Shown piece after piece: positions 1 to 5,027 of a DNA stretch of 6,062 bases (positions are counted from its first letter, which is position 1; every line of letters starts with the position of its first letter). The stretch covers positions 1 through 6,062 of the forward strand of contig DPXH01000130.1 of NCBI GenBank assembly GCA_003527405.1, read 5' to 3'. The stretch comes from Candidatus Sediminicultor tertius (GTDB lineage Bacteria; Atribacterota; Phoenicimicrobiia; Phoenicimicrobiales; Phoenicimicrobiaceae). Both the position numbers and the translations under genes were made by a program. The notes under the pieces were generated by a model. That model worked only from the letters and a program-made list of their open reading frames with translations. It ran no database searches and was not told the DNA's origin.

Positions 1-63
1 CAGGAAATATTTTATAACTTTACCGTTGAACATCCCCGGGATATGCTGGTAGAAGGATTGTGA
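1..63 (+). CDS. C-terminal end of an unidentified protein (5' truncated)
   Basis: Frame 1 is open from the window edge to a TGA at 61-63 and gives 20 residues that end in HPRDMLVEGL. The fragment is too short to assign to a family. It is taken as real because the next gene starts 82 bases later on the same strand with its own ribosome binding site. No terminator-like hairpin is visible between it and the next gene, so the two could be cotranscribed. Confidence 0.5.
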   Translation, partial: QEIFYNFTVEHPRDMLVEGL

Positions 64-145
64 AGACAATTATTTATTCTAATGAAAGTTTTTAAGGCAA
101 CTATTTAGGATAGATAGGTAACAAAAAATTTAAAAAGGTGATTCC

Positions 146-574
146 GTGAAGATTGATAAATTCTGGGAAGAGAAAGAAAAAGAGATTCAGGAGAAAATAA
201 TTCACAAATGTTTAGCCCAATATCTTAGTGGATATAGAAATTTTTTCGGACCATTGTGGGGTTTATTCTTTTTTACTAAGCAAGCAATCTATTTTCAAAC
301 TTTTCCTAAGAAAAATTGGCTTTCATCTATTTGGCAAACAGAGACAGAAGATTTAGGGGATTCATCTCTTAATTTTTGTATTCCTTGGAAGGAAATTACA
401 AAAATAACTTTCCCTGAAGAGAAGTCAAAAATAAAGAAGCTCTTTTCTGCCCCAGGTAATCTGGTAACATTGGATTATGTAAGTGAAAATGAAAATTTTA
501 GTCTAAAATTATTATTTAATGATGGTATAGATGTATTGAAAGAAAGTTCCTCCTCTTTGCGTATAAATAAGTGA
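146..574 (+). CDS. Hypothetical protein, possible PH/GRAM-like domain
   Basis: This 142-residue protein starts with GTG at 146, behind an AAGGTG ribosome binding site about five bases upstream. No in-frame ATG offers a better start. Residues 1-25 are charged and probably helical (WEEKEKEIQEKI). From about residue 33 the pattern is beta-rich: GPLWGLFFFTKQAIYF, then an IPWKEITKITF strand at 79-89, then LVTLDYV and FSLKLLF strands. This order (small ligand-binding barrel, an 'ipw.eI..i' strand, two final strands) resembles bacterial PH/GRAM-like domains, but that is a judgement on pattern only. There is no signal peptide. Residues 33-50 are hydrophobic but look like strands rather than a membrane helix. 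It lies 50 bases upstream of the exported protein gene and may share its transcript. Function unknown. Confidence 0.7.
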   Translation: MKIDKFWEEKEKEIQEKIIHKCLAQYLSGYRNFFGPLWGLFFFTKQAIYFQTFPKKNWLSSIWQTETEDLGDSSLNFCIPWKEITKITFPEEKSKIKKLFSAPGNLVTLDYVSENENFSLKLLFNDGIDVLKESSSSLRINK

Positions 575-575
575 A

Positions 576-592
576 TGACAAAAAAATTGTCA
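576..592. repeat. Perfect 6+6 bp inverted repeat in the 574-625 gap
   Basis: TGACAA and TTGTCA flank five A residues and form a perfect 17-base dyad that begins one base after the preceding stop codon. It could be an operator or a weak hairpin. It has no adjoining T-tract and no well-placed -10 element, so neither terminator nor promoter is supported. In a very A-rich gap some dyads arise by chance. Confidence 0.35.
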
Positions 593-624
593 ACAAACAA
601 AAATTTTAAGGAGGAACGAATAGA

Positions 625-1257
625 ATGAAAAGTTCAAGAAATTTAAAAGTTGGAGTAACTCTGCTGGTCATAGCACTGGCGGTAGGAGTTTTTGCCCTCA
701 TCGTTTGGGCAGATAGTAATGGAGCATATGGAATGGGAAATGGATCCAGTGGAAATATTGAAACCCCCAGATACGGTATGCAAAATAAAGAGGTTTCTAA
801 CCAGATGCAAAACCAGGATTGTGAAGGGTGTGCAGACTGTATAGAAGGACAGGGGAATGGAATGGTTCGAAAAGCAAATGCACCCGATGATGATGAAGAC
901 GGTATCCCCAATGGACAAGATTCGGATTATGTACCACATAATTGTGATGAAGAATGTGACGGCACTTGTGACAGTGAACCTAAAGGCAGCGGCATGAGAA
1001 GAAATTCTTCTGATAATATTACCGGATTGCAGGCTCATGTAAGCGGAAGGGAAATGAAGACTATGACCATTGCAGATATTGCTGCTCTTTGGGGTATAGA
1101 TGCTGGTGAATTGTTAGAGGGAATTGAGAATGAATTTGAACTTACTCAAGGATATGACATTAGCAGCACTATAGATGATTTAAGGGGAGAATATAGATTT
1201 TCACCTTATCAGATAATGGAGATTGCCCAGGAAATTAAAACAGCATTAGTAGAATAA
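625..1257 (+). CDS. Exported Cys/Asp-rich protein with a calcium-loop-like motif and helical C-terminal domain
   Basis: This 210-residue protein has a strong AAGGAGG site (609-615) nine bases before the ATG. Residues 1-29 are a clear signal peptide or membrane anchor: K/R-rich start, hydrophobic 11-28, and V-W-A before a possible cleavage after A29. Residues 30-60 are Gly/Asn/Met-rich and probably disordered. A first cysteine cluster is C66, C69, C72 (CxxCxxC). Residues 88-101 carry an Asp-rich D-x-D-x-D-G-I-x-N-x-x-D-x-D pattern, as in thrombospondin type-3 calcium loops. A second cluster is C107, C111, C115. Residues 146-208 look helical, with two related units around TIADIAALWGIDAGELL and TIDDLRGEYRFSPYQI. 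This resembles a small domain I associate with membrane redox proteins of anaerobes, a link made from memory only. The protein probably sits outside the membrane and binds metal. No specific function can be assigned. Confidence 0.85.
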   Translation: MKSSRNLKVGVTLLVIALAVGVFALIVWADSNGAYGMGNGSSGNIETPRYGMQNKEVSNQMQNQDCEGCADCIEGQGNGMVRKANAPDDDEDGIPNGQDSDYVPHNCDEECDGTCDSEPKGSGMRRNSSDNITGLQAHVSGREMKTMTIADIAALWGIDAGELLEGIENEFELTQGYDISSTIDDLRGEYRFSPYQIMEIAQEIKTALVE

Positions 1258-1303
1258 ATTCTTAACCATCAAAATAAAGTAGATAATTTTAATCGATAAG
1301 AGA

Positions 1304-1342
1304 TAGCTCCCTTGCTGATAAGAGTGAGGGAGTTATTTTTTT
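1304..1342 (+). terminator. Rho-independent terminator after the exported protein gene
   Basis: Bases 1304-1312 (TAGCTCCCT) pair with 1327-1335 (AGGGAGTTA) over nine positions, including one G-T wobble at 1306/1333. The loop is 14 bases. Seven T residues follow directly (1336-1342). It lies 46 bases past the stop codon and separates the left block from the Rrf2-led operon. Confidence 0.85.
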
Positions 1343-1362
1343 GGGTGGAAAAATTTTTAAAA

Positions 1363-1380
1363 ATAAAGATAAAGATAAAG
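1363..1380 (+). repeat. Three tandem ATAAAG hexamers next to the -35 box
   Basis: ATAAAG is repeated three times without error and abuts the TTGACA box at 1381. Together with the A/T tract at 1351-1362 it may act as an UP-like element that favours RNA polymerase binding. It may equally be a slippage product of A-rich DNA. Confidence 0.4.
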
Positions 1381-1409
1381 TTGACAAAAAGATACAAAAA
1401 TAGTATCAT
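1381..1409 (+). promoter_or_regulatory. Sigma-70-type promoter of the Rrf2-led operon
   Basis: A perfect -35 TTGACA (1381-1386) is followed by a 17-base spacer and a -10 TATCAT (1404-1409), five of six matches to TATAAT. Transcription would start near 1415-1418, giving a leader of roughly 67 bases before the ATG at 1484. It lies 38 bases beyond the terminator that ends the previous unit, as expected for the start of a new transcript. Confidence 0.8.
1391..1407. promoter_or_regulatory. Candidate Rrf2 operator over the spacer and -10 box
   Basis: GATAC (1391-1395) and GTATC (1403-1407) form a perfect dyad around seven A/T bases. It covers most of the spacer and four bases of the -10 element. 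A dimeric winged-helix regulator bound here would block RNA polymerase. Rrf2 proteins are dimers that commonly repress their own promoters, so autoregulation is the simplest reading. The dyad is seen; the binding is inferred. Confidence 0.5.
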
Positions 1410-1483
1410 AATAAAAAATAAAGAATAAATTTTTAAAACAGAGGAATTATTATCAAGATAAAAAAAATAAAGGAAAATTGAAA

Positions 1484-1903
1484 ATGAAACTTATTACCAG
1501 AAACACCGATTATGCAGTAAGGGCACTTTGTTGTATTGCCGAACAAAAACAAGAGGTAATCTCAGCTGACCGATTAGTTAAATCTTTAGATATGCCCCGC
1601 CCCTTTTTAAGGAAAATATTACAAACTTTAACCAAGGCTGGATTACTTAATTCATCTAAAGGAAAGGATGGCGGTTTTTCTTTAACTGTATCCCCAGAAG
1701 AAATAACCCTAACCGATGTAATGGAAATATTTCAGGCACCGATAAGATTAAACGAATGTAAATTTAAAAAAAACGATTGTCCTTATATAAGCGATTGTCT
1801 TTTGAAGGGAAAGATAGATGAAATAGAGAAAGAGGTTATCGCAAAATTAAAAGCTATAACCATAGCGTCTATAATAAAAAAGGAGGTAAATGTAGATGAC
1901 TAA
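1484..1903 (+). CDS. Rrf2-family Fe-S cluster transcription regulator
   Basis: A 139-residue Rrf2 protein of normal family length. The ATG at 1484 is chosen because AAAGGA (1469-1474) is nine bases upstream. The in-frame TTG at 1478 would leave only three bases, and the family usually begins MKLxTR, as here (MKLITRNTDYAVRAL). The winged helix-turn-helix spans about residues 1-75, with recognition region MPRPFLRKILQTLTKAGLL and wing SSKGKDGGFSL. Three cysteines, C92, C99 and C105 (C-x6-C-x5-C), match the cluster ligands of IscR/NsrR-type members, so it probably senses Fe-S status, NO or O2 through a cluster. C16 and C17 are extra. The target is probably its own promoter and the downstream detoxification genes. 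It overlaps dfx by eight bases. Whether it behaves like NsrR (NO), IscR (Fe-S supply) or a redox sensor cannot be read from the sequence. Confidence 0.93.
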   Translation: MKLITRNTDYAVRALCCIAEQKQEVISADRLVKSLDMPRPFLRKILQTLTKAGLLNSSKGKDGGFSLTVSPEEITLTDVMEIFQAPIRLNECKFKKNDCPYISDCLLKGKIDEIEKEVIAKLKAITIASIIKKEVNVDD

Positions 1904-2282
1904 GAAGTTAGAAGTTTATAAATGTGAGATTTGCGGAAATATTGTTGAGGTATTACATCAAGGGAAGGGAGCTTTAGTCTGCTGTGGGCAGGAAATGAAG
2001 CTGATGGAAGGACAGACTGCTGATCAGACTACCGAAAAACACGTGCCGGTAATGGAAAAGATTCCTTCCGGAATTAAGGCGGTAGTCGGTTCAACCCTGC
2101 ATCCCATGGAAGAGAAACACTATATCGAGTGGATTGAAGTTGTTACCGAAAAAGGTGCTTCCCGAAAATTTTTAAAGCCTGGTGACAAGCCGGAATCTCT
2201 ATTTAAAGATGTAGAAGGATTGGAAAAAATTAGGGAATACTGTAGTGTTCACGGATTGTGGGAGAATAAAGAAAGGAGATGA
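1896..2282 (+). CDS. dfx: Desulfoferrodoxin (two-iron superoxide reductase)
   Basis: This cytoplasmic enzyme reduces superoxide to H2O2 without releasing O2, using electrons usually supplied by rubredoxin. The 128-residue length fits the two-centre class. The N-terminal desulforedoxin-like domain has C10, C13, C29 and C30 for the FeCys4 centre I. Catalytic centre II has H49, H69, H75, H119 and C116 for the Fe(His)4Cys site, and the E47-K48-H49 loop holds the conserved Glu and Lys near the active iron. The positions coincide with those described for Desulfovibrio/Desulfarculus enzymes. AGGAGG (1881-1886) lies inside the end of the regulator gene, nine bases before the ATG, so translation is probably coupled to rrf2. 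The hrb start follows four bases after the stop. Both metal sites are complete. Confidence 0.97.
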   Translation: MTKKLEVYKCEICGNIVEVLHQGKGALVCCGQEMKLMEGQTADQTTEKHVPVMEKIPSGIKAVVGSTLHPMEEKHYIEWIEVVTEKGASRKFLKPGDKPESLFKDVEGLEKIREYCSVHGLWENKERR

Positions 2283-2286
2283 GCAA

Positions 2287-3009
2287 ATGGATTTAAAAGC
2301 CCTTCGCAATATCAGTTACGGTATCTATATAATCAGTTCCAAAAAAGAAGACCGCATAAACGGGCAGATTGCCAATACAGTTTTTCAGACAACTTCCGAG
2401 CCGGCTACCATTGCAGTTTGCATCAATAAAGAAAATTTAACCCATGAGTTTATTACCGAAAGTAAAGTCTTTTCCGTTTCGGTATTAGAACAGGAAACCG
2501 ATATGAAATTTATCGGAAGATTTGGTTTTAAATCGGGAAGAGATGAAGATAAATTTAAGGGAGTAAATCATAAGATCGGGGTAACCGGTGCGCCCATAAT
2601 TAGGGAAAACACTATAGCTTTTATGGAGGCCGAAGTAGTTATGGAAATGGATGCGGGCACCCATACTCTATTTGTAGGGAAAGTTGTCGAGGCAGGGAAT
2701 ATTAAAAAGGCAAAACCTTTGACTTATGATTATTACCATCAAGTGAAGAAAGGCGTTTCTCCTAAGACCGCACCTACTTATATTCCCAAAGAAGAAAAAT
2801 CGGAAAAAGAGATAAATATAGAAAAAAAAGGAAAGGAGTCAGAAAAAATGATTAAGTATAAATGTACTGTTTGTGGTTATATCTATGAGCCTGAAAAAGG
2901 CGATTCCGAATCAGGGGTAAAGCCGGGAACTCCCTTTGAAGCCCTGCCCGATGATTGGGAATGCCCGATATGTGGTGTAGGTAAAGATGAATTTGAAGAG
3001 GTGAGTTAA
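2287..3009 (+). CDS. hrb: High-molecular-weight rubredoxin (flavin reductase-rubredoxin fusion)
   Basis: This 240-residue, two-domain electron carrier is of the Moorella Hrb type, known to pass electrons from NADH to flavodiiron protein FprA. Residues 1-155 are a flavin reductase-like FMN-binding domain: NTVFQTTSEPATIAV at 30-44, N50-L-T-H53, and THTLFVGKVVEA at 125-136. Residues 163-187 are a Lys/Glu-rich linker. Residues 188-240 are a complete rubredoxin with C193-x2-C196 and C226-x2-C229 for one Fe. The ATG at 2287 is chosen because AAAGGAG (2272-2278) is eight bases upstream. An in-frame GTG at 2245 would run deep into dfx without a site. Its partner fprA starts two bases after the stop. 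A second ribosome binding site and an in-frame ATG lie exactly before the rubredoxin domain (see the separate entry). Confidence 0.95.
   Translation: MDLKALRNISYGIYIISSKKEDRINGQIANTVFQTTSEPATIAVCINKENLTHEFITESKVFSVSVLEQETDMKFIGRFGFKSGRDEDKFKGVNHKIGVTGAPIIRENTIAFMEAEVVMEMDAGTHTLFVGKVVEAGNIKKAKPLTYDYYHQVKKGVSPKTAPTYIPKEEKSEKEINIEKKGKESEKMIKYKCTVCGYIYEPEKGDSESGVKPGTPFEALPDDWECPICGVGKDEFEEVS
2832..2850 (+). promoter_or_regulatory. Internal ribosome binding site and in-frame start for free rubredoxin
   Basis: AAAGGAG (2832-2838) stands nine bases before ATG 2848-2850, in frame with hrb. It is the same core, at nearly the same spacing, as the site used for hrb itself (2272-2278). Initiation here would give a 53-residue protein, 2848-3009, starting MIKYKCTVCGYIY, which is exactly a standard rubredoxin. 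The reading frame upstream is intact, so this would be a second product and not a split gene. The A-rich linker could also yield such a site by chance, because Lys/Glu codons are purine-rich. Confidence 0.55.
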
Positions 3010-3011
3010 AA

Positions 3012-4187
3012 ATGGCTGTAAAAAAAATAAAAAAAGATATTCATTGGGTAGGGGCGATTGACTGGGATAGAAGGCTATTTGATGAACTCATCCCTCTTCC
3101 CGAAGGCACCAGCTATAATGCTTATCTGATAAAAGGTCAGAAGAAGACGGCTTTAATCGATACGGTTGACCCGACTAAGGAAGATGATTTATTGGACAAT
3201 TTGGATGATTTAAGGATAGAGCATCTGGATTATATAGTGGTAAATCATGCCGAACAGGATCATTCCGGGGCTATTCCTTTAATGTTAGAATTATTTCCGA
3301 AAGCAAAAGTGGTCACCAATGAGAAATGCAAGAAAATGCTGATGGAACATCTTCTGGTAGCGGAAGATAGAATTATAACCGTAAAGGATAATGATACTCT
3401 GTCTTTAGGCGGGAAAACTCTAAGATTTATATTCACTCCCTGGGTGCACTGGCCGGAAACCATGTTAACTTACTTAGAAGAGGACAAGATTTTGTTCAGC
3501 TGCGACCTGTTTGGGGCACATCTTGCCGAGAGCAATTTATGGGTGGATGATGAGTCTAAAGTTTACTTTGCCGCCAAACGTTATTATGCGGAGATTATGA
3601 TGCCTTTCCGCAGCAATATCAAAAAGAATTTGGAAAGATTGAAGGAATTAGAGATTAAAACCATTGCCCCCAGTCACGGTCAGATCTATTCTAATCCGGA
3701 ATTTATTTTGTCGGCTTACAGAGAATGGATTTCCGATGAAGTAGAAAATGAAGTGATTATTCCCTATGTTTCCATGCACGGCAGTGTCGAGGAGATGGTG
3801 TATATATTGGCTGAAGAATTAATGAGAAAGGGAATAACCGTAAAACCTTTTAATCTTTCCAGGACCGATATAGGTGCATTAGCTATAGCTTTAGTGGATG
3901 CTGCCACCATCGTAATTGCCTCACCTACGGTTTTGACCGGTGCACACCCTAAAGCAGTTTCAGCGGTTTATCTGGCCAATGCCTTAAGGCCAAAACTGAG
4001 ATATGCCTCGGTTATCGGTTCTTACGGATGGGGAGGAAAGATGCTGGAAGATATTAGTGCAATGATAGGCAATTTAAAAGTAGAGATTCTTTCTCCGGTG
4101 ATAATAAAGGGTTACCCTAAAGAAGAAGATTACAATTCTTTAATAAAATTAGCCGGTGAAATAGCAGAAAAACACAAAAATTTATAA
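3012..4187 (+). CDS. fprA: Flavodiiron protein FprA (O2/NO reductase)
   Basis: A 391-residue cytoplasmic enzyme that reduces O2 to water and/or NO to N2O, taking electrons from reduced rubredoxin. The length fits the minimal class A form without extra C-terminal domains. The metallo-beta-lactamase-like domain (about 1-248) holds a complete diiron set: H79-x-E81-x-D83-H84, H146 (WVHWPET), D165 (SCDLFG) and H222 (SHGQ). The flavodoxin-like domain (about 249-391) has the FMN phosphate loop SMHGSVEEM at 254-262, SPT at 304-306 and the GSYGWGG loop at 336-342. The start has a GAGGTGA site (2997-3003) eight bases ahead, within the end of hrb. Tight linkage to hrb matches the Moorella hrb-fprA pair. 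O2 versus NO preference cannot be decided from the sequence. No clear terminator follows. Confidence 0.97.
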   Translation: MAVKKIKKDIHWVGAIDWDRRLFDELIPLPEGTSYNAYLIKGQKKTALIDTVDPTKEDDLLDNLDDLRIEHLDYIVVNHAEQDHSGAIPLMLELFPKAKVVTNEKCKKMLMEHLLVAEDRIITVKDNDTLSLGGKTLRFIFTPWVHWPETMLTYLEEDKILFSCDLFGAHLAESNLWVDDESKVYFAAKRYYAEIMMPFRSNIKKNLERLKELEIKTIAPSHGQIYSNPEFILSAYREWISDEVENEVIIPYVSMHGSVEEMVYILAEELMRKGITVKPFNLSRTDIGALAIALVDAATIVIASPTVLTGAHPKAVSAVYLANALRPKLRYASVIGSYGWGGKMLEDISAMIGNLKVEILSPVIIKGYPKEEDYNSLIKLAGEIAEKHKNL

Positions 4188-4326
4188 GTGATTGTAACCC
4201 AAAAATACACAAAATGGTAATGTACAATAAAACATAATTTTCTATAAATAGAATGTTGTGCTGCGCTCACAGATGCAAGGTGCAAGTAAGGAGAATAGCG
4301 TGGAGTGAGGGATTAAACCCCTCCTC
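4188..4326. other. Non-coding spacer with small hairpins and locally raised GC
   Basis: The first half (to about 4250) is AT-rich. The second half (about 4255-4326) is visibly richer in G and C than its surroundings. It has a TGTG/CACA mini-stem (4257-4271), a direct TGCAAG repeat (4274-4279 and 4281-4286) and a GAGGG/CCCTC stem (4307-4311 with 4319-4323). None is followed by a T-tract, so no terminator is called. No open frame of useful length is visible. The composition change suggests repeat or inserted DNA continuous with the palindromic element that follows. Confidence 0.4.
4221..4248 (+). promoter_or_regulatory. Weak candidate promoter for rubrerythrin
   Basis: TGTACA (4221-4226, four of six to TTGACA), a 16-base spacer and TATAAA (4243-4248, five of six to TATAAT) lie about 180 bases before rbr. 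The match is modest in AT-rich DNA. It would give rbr, ftn and the peroxiredoxin gene a start independent of the Rrf2 promoter, with the palindromic element in the leader. Confidence 0.25.
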
Positions 4327-4404
4327 TGTCATTCCCACGAAAGTGGGAATCCAGAATGAAGGATAAGATAAGATGGATAGATTCTTGCTTTTGCAGGAAA
4401 GACA
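4327..4404. repeat. REP/MITE-like palindromic element, partly decayed
   Basis: The left arm contains a perfect hairpin, ATTCCCAC-GAAA-GTGGGAAT (4331-4350), closed by a GNRA-type tetraloop and flanked by TGTC and CCA. This fits the ATTCCC-N8-GGGAAT form of widespread dispersed repeats, such as the dRS3 type of Neisseria. The right arm (4374-4404, TGGAT to GACA) is a degenerate reverse complement of the left arm, with about 19 of 27 aligned positions agreeing plus a small insertion. The whole 78-base unit is therefore a once larger palindrome with TGTC...GACA ends. It ends 12 bases before the rbr ribosome binding site. No transposase is present, so any mobility would have been in trans. Confidence 0.6.
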
Positions 4405-4428
4405 AAAAAAATATTAGGAGGATGAAAA

Positions 4429-4965
4429 ATGAAAGATTTAAAAGGAACAAAGACTGAAAAAAACTTAATGGAGGCTTTTGCCGGGGAATCCCAGGCTAGA
4501 AACAAATATAGTTATTTTGCCTCTGTTGCCAAAAAAGAAGGGTATGAACAGATTGCCTCTATTTTTTTGGAAACAGCTGAAAACGAAAAGGAACACGCCA
4601 AACTTTCTTTTAAAAAATTAGCAGGAATCGGAAGCACTATCGATAATCTAAAGGCAGCAGCTGCCGGTGAAAATTTCGAATGGACGGAAATGTATCCCCG
4701 TATGGCCAAAGAAGCCAAAGAAGAAGGGTTTGCAGAGATTGCCAAGATGTTTGAGGGGATAGGTGAAATTGAAAAAGGGCATGAAGCTCGTTACCGAAAA
4801 CTGCTAAAAAATATAGAAGAGGATAAAGTTTTTAAAAAAGGAGAGAAGACTATCTGGAAATGCCGAAATTGCGGCAATATTTATGAAGGAGCCGAGTCAC
4901 CCGAAGTCTGCCCGGTATGTAAACACCCTCGAGCTTATTATGAAGTAAAAGTTGAAAATTATTAA
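4429..4965 (+). CDS. rbr: Rubrerythrin (peroxide-scavenging diiron protein)
   Basis: A 178-residue cytoplasmic peroxidase that reduces H2O2 to water with electrons from rubredoxin or a similar donor. The N-terminal four-helix domain carries a full diiron set: E20 (AFAGESQARN), E53 and H56 (ENEKEH), E81 and E84 (GENFE), E115 and H118 (EIEKGH). The C-terminal rubredoxin-like domain has C145-x2-C148 and C161-x2-C164 for a single Fe. The loop between the helix pairs (about 65-80) is shorter than in the 191-residue Desulfovibrio vulgaris protein, a common variant. AGGAGG (4416-4421) is seven bases before the ATG. The 241-base gap from fprA and the repeat in front leave open whether rbr is read from the Rrf2 promoter or its own. 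It lies 62 bases before ftn on the same strand. Free rubredoxin from hrb could be its reductant. Confidence 0.97.
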   Translation: MKDLKGTKTEKNLMEAFAGESQARNKYSYFASVAKKEGYEQIASIFLETAENEKEHAKLSFKKLAGIGSTIDNLKAAAAGENFEWTEMYPRMAKEAKEEGFAEIAKMFEGIGEIEKGHEARYRKLLKNIEEDKVFKKGEKTIWKCRNCGNIYEGAESPEVCPVCKHPRAYYEVKVENY

Positions 4966-4966
4966 A

Positions 4967-5005
4967 TTAAAGTGCACCAGGGGACGGTTCTCTGGTGCAA
5001 TTTAA
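4967..5005. repeat. Inverted repeat with GGGACGGTTCT loop between rbr and ftn
   Basis: Arms 4967-4980 and 4992-5005 are complementary at 13 of 14 positions, with a perfect TGCACCAG/CTGGTGCA core (4973-4980 with 4992-4999) and an 11-base loop GGGACGGTTCT. The element starts one base after the rbr stop codon. It lacks a proper T-tract on the plus strand, so it is a poor terminator. The GGGGACGGTTCT string with variable pairing arms is one I associate, from memory, with dispersed palindromic repeats in several anaerobe genomes. It may shape mRNA stability or attenuate ftn relative to rbr. Confidence 0.6.
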
Positions 5006-5027
5006 AAAACAGAAAGGAGATAAATTT

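Noticed and set aside
588..593. TTGACA on the minus strand as a divergent promoter
   Set aside because: At 17 bases the -10 position reads TTATTT, a poor match, and no gene lies on that strand downstream.
606..1038. Minus-strand open frames opposite the exported protein gene
   Set aside because: They are antisense to a gene with a signal peptide, strong ribosome binding site and family-like domains. Their translations lack recognisable features.
1478..1483. TTG start two codons before the Rrf2 ATG
   Set aside because: Spacing to AAAGGA is only three bases, while the ATG at 1484 has nine and gives the usual MKLxTR beginning.
2245..2286. Upstream GTG that would extend hrb by 14 residues
   Set aside because: It lies inside dfx without a ribosome binding site. 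The added residues do not resemble the family, and ATG 2287 has AAAGGAG at eight bases.
3260..3463. Minus-strand open frame opposite fprA
   Set aside because: It lies wholly within a gene with all catalytic residues conserved and is a by-product of its codon use.
4327..4404. CRISPR repeat or single spacer remnant
   Set aside because: There is one palindromic unit with a degenerate inverted partner, no direct repetition at regular spacing and no cas genes.
4385..4417. TTGCTT/TTGCAG with TATTAG as an rbr promoter
   Set aside because: The putative -10 overlaps the ribosome binding site, so transcription would start at or beyond it. Spacers of 21 and 15 bases are also poor.
4512..4745. Minus-strand open frame opposite rubrerythrin
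   Set aside because: It shadows a fully recognisable rubrerythrin and has no site or family match.
4967..5005. Inverted repeat as a plus-strand intrinsic terminator
   Set aside because: Only three T residues follow the core stem and A residues come next, so a U-tract is lacking. It is called a repeat instead.
4995..5027. Upstream GTG that would extend ferritin by 11 residues
   Set aside because: It falls within the inverted repeat and has no site. ATG 5028 gives the exact FtnA numbering of the iron ligands.
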